Source: Deltaproteobacteria bacterium
GTDB lineage: Bacteria; Myxococcota_A; UBA9042; DTJE01
Assembly: GCA_013151875.1 (NCBI GenBank)
Contig: JAADHL010000242.1
Location: 1 to 8,662 of the forward strand
Length of the DNA: 8,662 nucleotides
Reading direction: 5' to 3'
The notes under the pieces were generated by a model that was not told where the DNA came from, ran no database searches, and worked only from the letters and a program-made list of their open reading frames with translations. A program made the position numbers and the translations under genes. Positions 1-5,665 of the stretch are shown here, piece after piece (position 1 is the stretch's first letter; each line of letters opens with the position of its first letter).

Positions 1-831
1 ATGTCCCCCGATCAGTCCGGCCAGCAGGATGGCGATAATGGTGACCTGGAGCAGTGAATGGGAATAGAACACCCAGTCGAAGGGGTGGGGGGACAGGGGC
101 AGTACGACCAGCGAACCCACCAGGGCCGATGCGCCGTACCAGAGGGCCGACCGATCCCGCCTGACCAACAGGCCTCCCCCCAACAGCGCAACAGAGGTGG
201 ATGCGATGGGAAGAGCCGCAGGAACGAATCCAAAAGAAAGGCCCGCGGCAGCTCCAGACAGCGTGATGCCCAAAATCCGGCCGGACAACTGTTTCGAGCC
301 CGGGCCCAGCAGGCGCAGCGGGCCCAGCGCAGCCAGGACGACAAAAATGGATTCGAGGACGTGGTGGTCCACCCTCCCTACCAGCGAGTAGTCAACGTGA
401 GCCGGGAGCAACGCGATGAACCCGGCGGCGATCAACGCCGTTTTACGATCCGTAACGGACGAAGCCAGCGCAAAGACGAGAGGCACCAGAAGGGCGCCCA
501 TGAAAGGCACGGCCAGGGCTGTTGCCCGGGCGATGGCGGCATGGTCCGGCGGCGAACCGGCGAAGGGTCCTGCAACCGCCGCCAGGACAAGGTCGAAACC
601 CCAGGGCCAGCAAGCAGCGGCCCCGAAGGGGTGAGCCACGAACGGGTCGATGCCGTGGACGTCCGGATCGCCTTCCAGCAGGCCTGCCACCCTTCGGGCG
701 TGATACGGGGGGTCATCGGTGAACAACCGTACCCGTCCCGATGCGAAAACCTGGTCCGCGGGGCCCATTCTGATTGCCAGAGCGGTCAGGGTCAGCAGGC
801 CCAGGACGCAGACTGTTTTCCAGACCGTCAT
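1..831 (-). CDS. STT3/AglB/PglB-family oligosaccharyltransferase-like membrane protein (partial, C-terminus beyond window)
   Basis: The reading frame is open from the ATG at 831 to the window edge (277 codons, no stop), so the C-terminal part is missing. Enzymes of this GT66 family transfer a lipid-linked oligosaccharide to Asn in N-X-S/T on the periplasmic side of the membrane. Seen here: an N-terminal membrane segment (residues 5-20), then DDPPYHARR at 39-47, matching the first acidic motif of the archaeal/bacterial family (D-D-P-Y-Y-H), then WPWGFD at 75-80, and GRVDHHVLE at 152-160, matching the second metal-binding motif of D-H-H type. Several further hydrophobic segments follow at about 104-124, 131-146, 160-178, 187-222 and 232-248. 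The WWD catalytic motif would lie outside the window. The upstream ATGs are out of frame and hit a stop, so 831 is the likely start; no convincing ribosome site is seen. It diverges from the pilin gene, a possible substrate. A PMT-type glycosyltransferase is less likely given the DHH motif. Confidence 0.8.
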   Translation of the reverse strand, partial: MTVWKTVCVLGLLTLTALAIRMGPADQVFASGRVRLFTDDPPYHARRVAGLLEGDPDVHGIDPFVAHPFGAAACWPWGFDLVLAAVAGPFAGSPPDHAAIARATALAVPFMGALLVPLVFALASSVTDRKTALIAAGFIALLPAHVDYSLVGRVDHHVLESIFVVLAALGPLRLLGPGSKQLSGRILGITLSGAAAGLSFGFVPAALPIASTSVALLGGGLLVRRDRSALWYGASALVGSLVVLPLSPHPFDWVFYSHSLLQVTIIAILLAGLIGGH

Positions 832-900
832 GACGACATCAATAGCATAGTGCCTTCAAGTAATCACGACTGCCCCCACGGGACGACCGCTGGTACGCGG

Positions 901-968
901 CCGGCGGCGTGAGGTGACAATTTTTGGCACGATCTGGTGGCACTTTTTGTCCGCCGCCGGTTTTTTTT
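901..968 (+). terminator. Long GC-rich inverted repeat followed by eight T, terminator-like
   Basis: CCGGCGGCG at 901-909 pairs perfectly with CGCCGCCGG at 952-960, and 961-968 is a run of eight T. Inside, GACAA at 916-920 can pair with TTGTC at 947-951. The shape is that of an intrinsic terminator read on the plus strand, but the loop (42 bases) is long and no plus-strand gene lies upstream. It may block read-through into the pilin promoter, end an unrecognised short transcript, or simply be operator DNA. Function is uncertain. Confidence 0.4.
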
Positions 969-1013
969 CATTTGTCGGTCGTCTAACTAATTGAAATTAC
1001 AAATGTATGCGTG

Positions 1014-1029
1014 TGGCATGCGGGTTGCA
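1014..1029 (+). promoter_or_regulatory. Sigma-54 (RpoN) -24/-12 promoter for the pilin gene
   Basis: TGGCATGCGGGTTGCA matches the consensus TGGCACGNNNNTTGCW at all fixed positions except C6 (T here), with the standard GG-to-GC spacing. It points at the pilin gene and predicts a transcription start at about 1039-1040, giving a leader of about 88 bases. Sigma-54 promoters under a PilR-type activator are well known for type IV pilin genes, which supports the call. Confidence 0.85.
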
Positions 1030-1045
1030 TATCAAGGGTGCAGAC

Positions 1046-1075
1046 GGCCCGAATGTCCGGGCAGTTATTCGGGCC
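1046..1075 (+). promoter_or_regulatory. Strong hairpin in the pilin mRNA leader
   Basis: GGCCCGAAT (1046-1054) and ATTCGGGCC (1067-1075) form a perfect 9-bp stem with a 12-base loop. It begins within about 7 bases of the predicted transcription start from the sigma-54 promoter. A 5'-terminal stem of this kind could stabilise an abundant pilin mRNA. No T run follows, so it is not a terminator, and I do not recognise a riboswitch consensus. The role is inferred. Confidence 0.5.
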
Positions 1076-1127
1076 CGGGGGTTCGGGCTTGGAAGAGTCG
1101 TTTTTTCCATTGGTTGGAGGTTCAAAC

Positions 1128-1715
1128 ATGAAAGGGCTTCGTAAGTTCAACTTCAAGGGCTTCACCCTGGTCGAGTTGATGGTCGTCGTGGCCATTCTCG
1201 GCATCCTGGCCGTGATCGCGGTCCCCGCATTCATCAAGTACATGCGGCGCGCCAAGACCACGGAGGCGATCGACGAATTGGACAAGATCTACAAGGGCTC
1301 GGCGTACTACTACACCGCCCCGCACATCAGTGCGAACGGTTCCAAGCTGTACTGCCAGTTCCCCACGGATCAGGGCGTGACGCCCGCCACCACCTGCTGC
1401 GGATCCCTCGGATCCAGTGAGGACGGCGACGCTGACGAGCGCTGCGACTCCAACTCGGACAGGTGGAACACGCGGACGTGGTCTGCGCTTACCTTCCAGA
1501 TGTCCGACCAGCACTACTTCGTGTATGCGTTCGACTGGCTTGACGGCACGACGCTCGACACGGCGCAGGCCACCGCAAGCGCGTACGCGGACCTTGACTG
1601 CGACAACACGCAGTCCACCTTCCAGCGCTTGGCGTTCGGCGATCCCCATGCCACGTACTCCGAGTGCTCGCAGGTCGGTTCCTCCGCGTTCTACGTCGAG
1701 AACGAAACCGAATAG
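1128..1715 (+). CDS. Type IV pilin (PilA-like), prepilin with class III signal
   Basis: This is a 195-residue prepilin. The leader MKGLRKFNFKG is basic and ends in Gly11; prepilin peptidase would cut before Phe12. Mature residues begin FTLVELMVV with the conserved Glu at position 5, followed by one hydrophobic helix and FIKYMRRAKTTEA, a form common in deltaproteobacterial pilins. The globular part has six Cys (76, 90, 91, 106, 158, 180), an acidic stretch at about 98-105, and two N-X-S/T sequons (Asn70-Gly-Ser, Asn192-Glu-Thr). The ATG at 1128 is chosen because GGAGG at 1116-1120 sits 7 bases upstream and the leader peptide has typical length; the longer frame from 1011 begins ahead of the promoter. 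The gene has its own sigma-54 promoter, so it is probably a major pilin, although a minor pilin or pseudopilin cannot be excluded. It converges on the GT87 gene. Confidence 0.93.
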   Translation: MKGLRKFNFKGFTLVELMVVVAILGILAVIAVPAFIKYMRRAKTTEAIDELDKIYKGSAYYYTAPHISANGSKLYCQFPTDQGVTPATTCCGSLGSSEDGDADERCDSNSDRWNTRTWSALTFQMSDQHYFVYAFDWLDGTTLDTAQATASAYADLDCDNTQSTFQRLAFGDPHATYSECSQVGSSAFYVENETE

Positions 1716-1745
1716 TCCCTCATCTCCTTCCACCGGCACGCAGGT

Positions 1746-1761
1746 GGCGCCTTCGGGCGCC
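1746..1761. terminator. UUCG-capped hairpin between convergent pilin and GT87 genes
   Basis: GGCGCC-TTCG-GGCGCC is a perfect 6-bp stem with the extra-stable UUCG loop when read on the plus strand. It lies 30 bases after the pilin stop and 33 bases beyond the GT87 stop, the place for a shared terminator. There is no T run on either strand, so it is not a canonical intrinsic terminator. It may instead protect the pilin mRNA 3' end. Confidence 0.4.
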
Positions 1762-1782
1762 CTCGGCGTATCCGCTCACCAC

Positions 1783-1797
1783 TGACAATAATTGTCA
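1783..1797. repeat. Short palindrome overlapping the GT87 stop codon
   Basis: TGACAATAATTGTCA is an inverted repeat with 7-base arms around one central base. It contains the GT87 stop codon (1795-1797, read on the minus strand). The arms share GACAA/TTGTC with motifs upstream of the pilin promoter (916-920, 947-951, 972-976). It could be a small operator or chance; it is AT-rich and too weak to act as a terminator. Confidence 0.3.
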
Positions 1798-2928
1798 CGA
1801 AACAGGACGCCCGTCCGGTCCCTGCCTTATCAAGGCCCACACAAGGAAAACCGGAAGCAACAGGGGCAGAAGCGGCGTAACGAATCGACCGATCCAGGAA
1901 CGCATGTAGTAGTACTCGGAGTCCATGACTATCGCGAACGCGGCGAGCGCCAGCAGCCGATCCAGGAGGGCAAGAGATTTCAGGCCGGAGATGCGACGAC
2001 CCCGGATTACTCCAGCCGCGACCATCGTCGCCGGCAGAACCGCCAGGGCAAATGTATGGAACCACACGATGGGCGAAGCGAAAACCACCAGACAGTGCAG
2101 GATCGACCAGTCGATGGTGTTGATTTCCGTTTTCCCCCTGACCAGCAGCCATACGGCGCCGAGCGCCAGAGCGACTGGGACAACAGACGGCAGGGGGATC
2201 CCGACGGCGGCGAAGTAGGCGACCCAGGAAAAGTTGGAGCCGCAGGCGATTTTTGCGTCCTGCATGCCGCCGGACAAGACCAGCGATACATACTCGCCGG
2301 TCCATGGCAGGGCCAACAACGCAGCGGACAGGACGGTTGCGGAAACGGCTGCCTTGAGGGCAGTCCTGTCCTTTCTGACGATACCCGACAGCAAAAGGAA
2401 CAGGATGAAGAGGACCGGCACTACCTTGAGGTGTGTAGCCAGGGCCAGCAGGGCGCCTGCGCCCAAAGGAAACCTGCGCAGGATCAATCCAACGACAGCC
2501 AGGATTGCGGCCACGACCACTGAAATGTTGCCGAAGGCCAGTCCCTCCTGGAAAAGGGGCAGGAAAAGGGTAGCGGACAGAGCAAGTCCCCATGGCGTTC
2601 CGCCAAGTCCAGTCAGCGAAGCCGAGGCCAGAAGCAGTACGATGCTGGACAAGGCCAGGATGACTCGGCCTGTGAGGGCGATTTCGTCATCGTCCGCGAA
2701 AGCCGCCGGAGAAGCGATCACGGCAAGGAGCGGTGGATAATAGTATCCGTAGTTGCCGTCATATGGACTTTCGCCACGGGATACGGCCCTGGCGCCCATG
2801 ACGTAGGACCTCAGGTCATTACGCGGAGCGGGCGCGGATCGGGTCAGGTTCGAGGCAAGCCAGAATATGGACAGGACGGATGCAAGAAACCACCATGTAG
2901 CCTTGCTGTAATACAGGGATTTGATCAT
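1795..2928 (-). CDS. GT87-family (DUF2029-type) polyprenol-phosphate-sugar glycosyltransferase, membrane protein
   Basis: This 377-residue protein has about ten hydrophobic segments. The pattern fits the GT87 family, integral-membrane mannosyl/arabinosyl-type transferases that use polyprenyl-phosphate sugars. Seen: the first helix at about 12-27; NDLRSYVMGARAVSRGESPYD at 37-57, matching the family's early Asp followed by a G-x-x-x-Y/D pattern; YYYPPLLAVI at 62-71, matching the conserved Y-P-P; FGNISVVVAAIL at 132-143; and HLKVVPVLFIL at 166-176. Substrate and acceptor cannot be read from sequence. The ATG at 2928 is 22 bases after the glnA stop, with AGAGGG at 2932-2937 only 3 bases from the start (tight). 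It is probably the last gene of the amt operon, an odd partner for nitrogen genes, and may serve the neighbouring pilin/STT3 locus instead. Confidence 0.78.
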   Translation of the reverse strand: MIKSLYYSKATWWFLASVLSIFWLASNLTRSAPAPRNDLRSYVMGARAVSRGESPYDGNYGYYYPPLLAVIASPAAFADDDEIALTGRVILALSSIVLLLASASLTGLGGTPWGLALSATLFLPLFQEGLAFGNISVVVAAILAVVGLILRRFPLGAGALLALATHLKVVPVLFILFLLLSGIVRKDRTALKAAVSATVLSAALLALPWTGEYVSLVLSGGMQDAKIACGSNFSWVAYFAAVGIPLPSVVPVALALGAVWLLVRGKTEINTIDWSILHCLVVFASPIVWFHTFALAVLPATMVAAGVIRGRRISGLKSLALLDRLLALAAFAIVMDSEYYYMRSWIGRFVTPLLPLLLPVFLVWALIRQGPDGRPVS

Positions 2929-2950
2929 CCGCCCTCTGGGCCGCCGACAA

Positions 2951-4363
2951 TCAGATATCGTAGTACAGAACGAACTCGTATGGGTGGGGACGGATGGAAA
3001 TCTGGGCTGCCTCGTTCTCGCGTTTGTAGGATATCCAGCGCTCTATGATGTCCGGGGTGAAGACATCGCCCGCCAGCAGGAAGTCGTGGTCCCCCTCAAG
3101 GGCGTCCAGGGCCGCTGAAAGGGAACCCGGCACCTGGGGCACGTTCGCCAGTTCCTCGGGGGGCAGACCATAGATGTCCTTGTCCAGGGGTTCACCCGGA
3201 TCGATCTCGCTCTGTATGCCGTCGAGGCCCGCCATCAGCATGGCGGAAAAGGCCAGATATCCGTTGCACGAAGGGTCCGGGAAGCGCAGTTCGGCCCGTC
3301 GGGTGTTGGCCGCGGTGTCGTACATCGGGATCCGGATGGACGCGGATCGGTTACGCGAGGAATAGGCCAGGTTGACGGGCGCCTCGAAACCGGGGACCAG
3401 CCTTTTATAGGAGTTCGTGGTTGGGTTGGTGAACGCGCACAACGCCCCGGCGTGCTTGAGGATGCCGCCGATGAAATACAGGGCGGTCTGGGACAGACCC
3501 GCGTAAAGGTTGCCCGCGAAGGTGTTCTTGCCGTCCTTCCAGATGCTGATGTGGCTGTGCATGCCGCTGCCGTTGTCGTCGAACAGGGGCTTGGGCATGA
3601 ACGTGGCCGTCTTGTTGCGCCTGTTCGCGACGTTCTTGACCACGTGTTTGAACCACATCAGATTATCGCCCATCTGTACGAGCGGGGCATATCGCATGTC
3701 GATCTCGCATTGGCCCGCGGTGGCGACCTCGTGGTGCAGGGCCTCGACCGCTATGCCCAGTTCCTGGAGGATCATGCCTATCTCGTTGCGCAGGTCCACC
3801 AGCGAATCCGTGGGCGACACCGGGAAGTAGCCGCCTTTATAGCGGATCTTGTAGCCGAGGTTGGGTTCCTCGTCCTCGCCCGAGTTCCAGAAGCCCTCCT
3901 TGCTGTTGACCTCGTAGAACGAGAAGTGGCGGCCCTGGTCGTATCTGACGTCGTCGAAAACAAAGAACTCGGCCTCCGGCCCCACGAAGGCGGTATCTCC
4001 GATGCCGGTGGCCTTGAGATACTTCTCGGCCTTGCGCGCCACGAAACGTGGATCGCGCGAGTAAGGCAGCCTGGTGATGGGGTCCACCACGTTGCAGATC
4101 AGCGAAACCGTGGTTTCCTCGATAAAGGGCTCGATTACCGCCGTGGCGGGGTCCGGGATCACCAGCATGTCCGACGCATGGATGTCCTGGAAACCCCGTA
4201 TGGAGGACCCATCGAAACCGTAACCGGATTCGAAGGTCTTTTCCTCCAGTTCAGAGATGGGAACGGTGAAGTGCTGCCATACGCCAGGTAGGTCAAGAAA
4301 CTTGACATCGACCATTGTGCAGCCCTTGTTTTTTACGAATTCGAGACATTCCTTCGGGGTCAT
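2951..4363 (-). CDS. glnA: Glutamine synthetase type I (GlnA)
   Basis: ATP-dependent ligation of ammonium to glutamate in the cytoplasm, the first step of nitrogen assimilation. At 470 residues it is full length for GSI. Visible motifs: DGSS at 51-54; GPEAEFFVF at 128-136, with metal ligands Glu130 and Glu132; QCE with Glu220; NGSGMHSH at 264-271, with His269 and His271; NRSASIRIP at 338-346; and RAELRFPDPSCN at 356-367. KDIYGLPPEE at 395-404 holds Tyr398 at the place of the adenylylated Tyr397 of the GSI-beta group, so control by a GlnE-type adenylyltransferase is possible. The start is supported by GGAGGG at 4371-4376, 7 bases upstream. It begins 19 bases after the barrel gene stop and has no promoter of its own that I can see, so it should be made from the amt sigma-54 transcript. 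Confidence 0.98.
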   Translation of the reverse strand: MTPKECLEFVKNKGCTMVDVKFLDLPGVWQHFTVPISELEEKTFESGYGFDGSSIRGFQDIHASDMLVIPDPATAVIEPFIEETTVSLICNVVDPITRLPYSRDPRFVARKAEKYLKATGIGDTAFVGPEAEFFVFDDVRYDQGRHFSFYEVNSKEGFWNSGEDEEPNLGYKIRYKGGYFPVSPTDSLVDLRNEIGMILQELGIAVEALHHEVATAGQCEIDMRYAPLVQMGDNLMWFKHVVKNVANRRNKTATFMPKPLFDDNGSGMHSHISIWKDGKNTFAGNLYAGLSQTALYFIGGILKHAGALCAFTNPTTNSYKRLVPGFEAPVNLAYSSRNRSASIRIPMYDTAANTRRAELRFPDPSCNGYLAFSAMLMAGLDGIQSEIDPGEPLDKDIYGLPPEELANVPQVPGSLSAALDALEGDHDFLLAGDVFTPDIIERWISYKRENEAAQISIRPHPYEFVLYYDI

Positions 4364-4382
4364 GTGCTTTCCCTCCTGTTGG

Positions 4383-5252
4383 TTAAATATCGACTCCCAT
4401 GTTCAGACCCGCCCAGACGAGATATTCCTCGCCCACGCCCTTTCCAGCCAGGTTGGTCCAAGCCGCGTGAAAGGCTGGTTCCAGGTAGAATTCCTTGGTT
4501 ATCCTGACGGGTATCGACCAATCGAATTGCACGTCATACACATTGTCGGTCATCTTGCCCCTATCGTTGAATAGTTTGTATCCGAAACCCAGCCCGATGG
4601 CCAGCCCGACATGGTCGTTGAATTCGAAAGTCTTGGAAATTGTTGGGTGGATGTAGAGGTATCGGAAGTCACTCAGGGCTTTTTGAATTCCCGCGAAATA
4701 AGAGATCGTGATCCCAAGATCCACAGGGCCGGTCCAGTCCAATCCCAGCGCAGGTTCCAGGTAGGAAGGCAGGTCGGTACCAGCCACGCCGCTGGAAGCG
4801 AAAGGAAAGACGTACCAGGTCAGGGAGGTCTTCAAGGTCAGAGTGCCTTCAATGATTTCGTGGTTGAAACCAATAATGAAGTCGCTTTCGTGTCCTACTC
4901 CGGCAGCTACCAAGGCGGCTTTGTTGCCCCCCCGGCCCTGATAGGCGCCCCAGTATCCGAACCACAGCCCCGTTTCAAAGACATCCCAGGTGAAGCTGGG
5001 CGCCCAAAGAAAATTCTGGTCGGTCTGGGATGATTCCTGAAAGACATTGATCCCACGAAAGCAATAGAGTGAACTCAATTCGAGATCGAGGTTCAACCCG
5101 ACGGCCTTCCTGGAACCCGCGGCTTGAGCGTCCGTTGCGACCGCCTGTGAAGTGTCGGCCCCTTCACCGAGCGCCCGGTTTCCCAAAGGCAAAACGGCAA
5201 AGAGCACAAGCAGCATTACGGATGTCAGGTCCTTTAAAACAGTTGATCTCAT
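4383..5252 (-). CDS. Outer-membrane beta-barrel, TorF/NlmA-like putative porin
   Basis: This 289-residue secreted protein has a signal peptide (basic MRSTVLKD, a hydrophobic stretch at about 10-22, likely cut near residue 29), a short Ala/Gln/Ser-rich linker, then alternating amphipathic strands rich in aromatic residues. DLELSSLYCFRGINVFQ at 56-72 resembles the opening strand of TorF-family (TIGR02001-like) porins, S-x-Y-x-F-R-G-I, and ETGLWFGYWGAY at 93-104 resembles the next hairpin. It ends in Ile rather than the aromatic residue usual for barrel proteins. The ATG at 5252 is preferred over the TTG at 5288 because AAGGA (5259-5263) lies 6 bases upstream and the longer form would overlap the PII gene. 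Its place between PII and glnA suggests a role in outer-membrane passage of ammonium or another small nitrogen source; I recall a similar membrane-protein/glnK/amtB linkage (nlmA) in Herbaspirillum. The substrate is unproven. Confidence 0.75.
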   Translation of the reverse strand: MRSTVLKDLTSVMLLVLFAVLPLGNRALGEGADTSQAVATDAQAAGSRKAVGLNLDLELSSLYCFRGINVFQESSQTDQNFLWAPSFTWDVFETGLWFGYWGAYQGRGGNKAALVAAGVGHESDFIIGFNHEIIEGTLTLKTSLTWYVFPFASSGVAGTDLPSYLEPALGLDWTGPVDLGITISYFAGIQKALSDFRYLYIHPTISKTFEFNDHVGLAIGLGFGYKLFNDRGKMTDNVYDVQFDWSIPVRITKEFYLEPAFHAAWTNLAGKGVGEEYLVWAGLNMGVDI

Positions 5253-5280
5253 TGAAAATCCTTTGCTTGATAGCAGTAGC

Positions 5281-5622
5281 TCAACCAACGGCTGTCCCCC
5301 CTGTTTCGCCGGTCCTGATCCGGATGCACTCGGGAAGGTCCAGCAGGAAAATCATTCCGTCGCCCTTTTTGTTTGTGCGGGCGCCTTCGACGATGGCGCC
5401 GACGGTCCTGTCCACGAATTCGTCGTTGACGGCAATTTCAAGTCGGACCTTCTTCATCAGAATCACCTCGACGTCCACTCCACGATACGATTCGTGGAAC
5501 CCTCCCGCCCTTCCGCAACCCAGGGCATTGGTCACAGACATGTTGCGCACCTCGGCGCGATAAAGGGCCTGCTTAACGTCGTTCAGTCTTTCTGGCTTGA
5601 TGTAGGCGATGATCAATTTCAA
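5281..5622 (-). CDS. glnB: PII-family nitrogen signal protein (GlnB/GlnK type) with substituted ligand residues
   Basis: This 113-residue protein has the full PII length and fold: MKLIIAYIKPERLNDVKQAL at the start, T-loop base YRG at 46-48, and the C-terminal signature CIRIRTGE at 99-106. PII trimers bind ATP/ADP and 2-oxoglutarate and gate AmtB-type channels, which fits its place 43 bases after amt. The residue at 51 is Val, so the uridylylated Tyr is absent. Position 39, normally the Gln that helps bind Mg-2-oxoglutarate, is Ala (GRAGG at 37-41). Position 90, normally a Lys that contacts ATP phosphates, is Met (GDGMIF at 87-92). Lys58, Arg101 and Arg103 are kept. The start codon is TTG at 5622 with AGGAG at 5631-5635, 8 bases upstream. 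glnB versus glnK cannot be decided; linkage to amt favours the GlnK role. Confidence 0.95.
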   Translation of the reverse strand: MKLIIAYIKPERLNDVKQALYRAEVRNMSVTNALGCGRAGGFHESYRGVDVEVILMKKVRLEIAVNDEFVDRTVGAIVEGARTNKKGDGMIFLLDLPECIRIRTGETGGTAVG

Positions 5623-5665
5623 TGCGGTTTCTCCTAATCCTTGGGTTGTGTCCCACCGTCCGGCA

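Noticed and set aside
58..912. Plus-strand open frame of 284 codons opposite the STT3-like gene
   Set aside because: Composition is Arg/Gln/Gly-rich and repetitive, with no recognisable domain; the minus strand gives clear STT3 motifs over the same bases.
924..949. Two TGGCAC elements as further sigma-54 -24 boxes
   Set aside because: Neither is followed by TTGC at the required spacing; the element at 1014-1029 fits far better.
1011..1127. Longer start for the pilin gene at 1011
   Set aside because: That start lies inside the sigma-54 promoter region and would bury the prepilin leader; GGAGG before the ATG at 1128 fits.
1030..1127. Cyclic-di-GMP riboswitch in the pilin leader
   Set aside because: The conserved GEMM core sequences are not present; only a simple hairpin is seen.
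3452..4291. Plus-strand open frame of 279 codons inside glnA
   Set aside because: It is the complement of a strongly conserved glutamine synthetase frame, a common artefact in GC-rich DNA.
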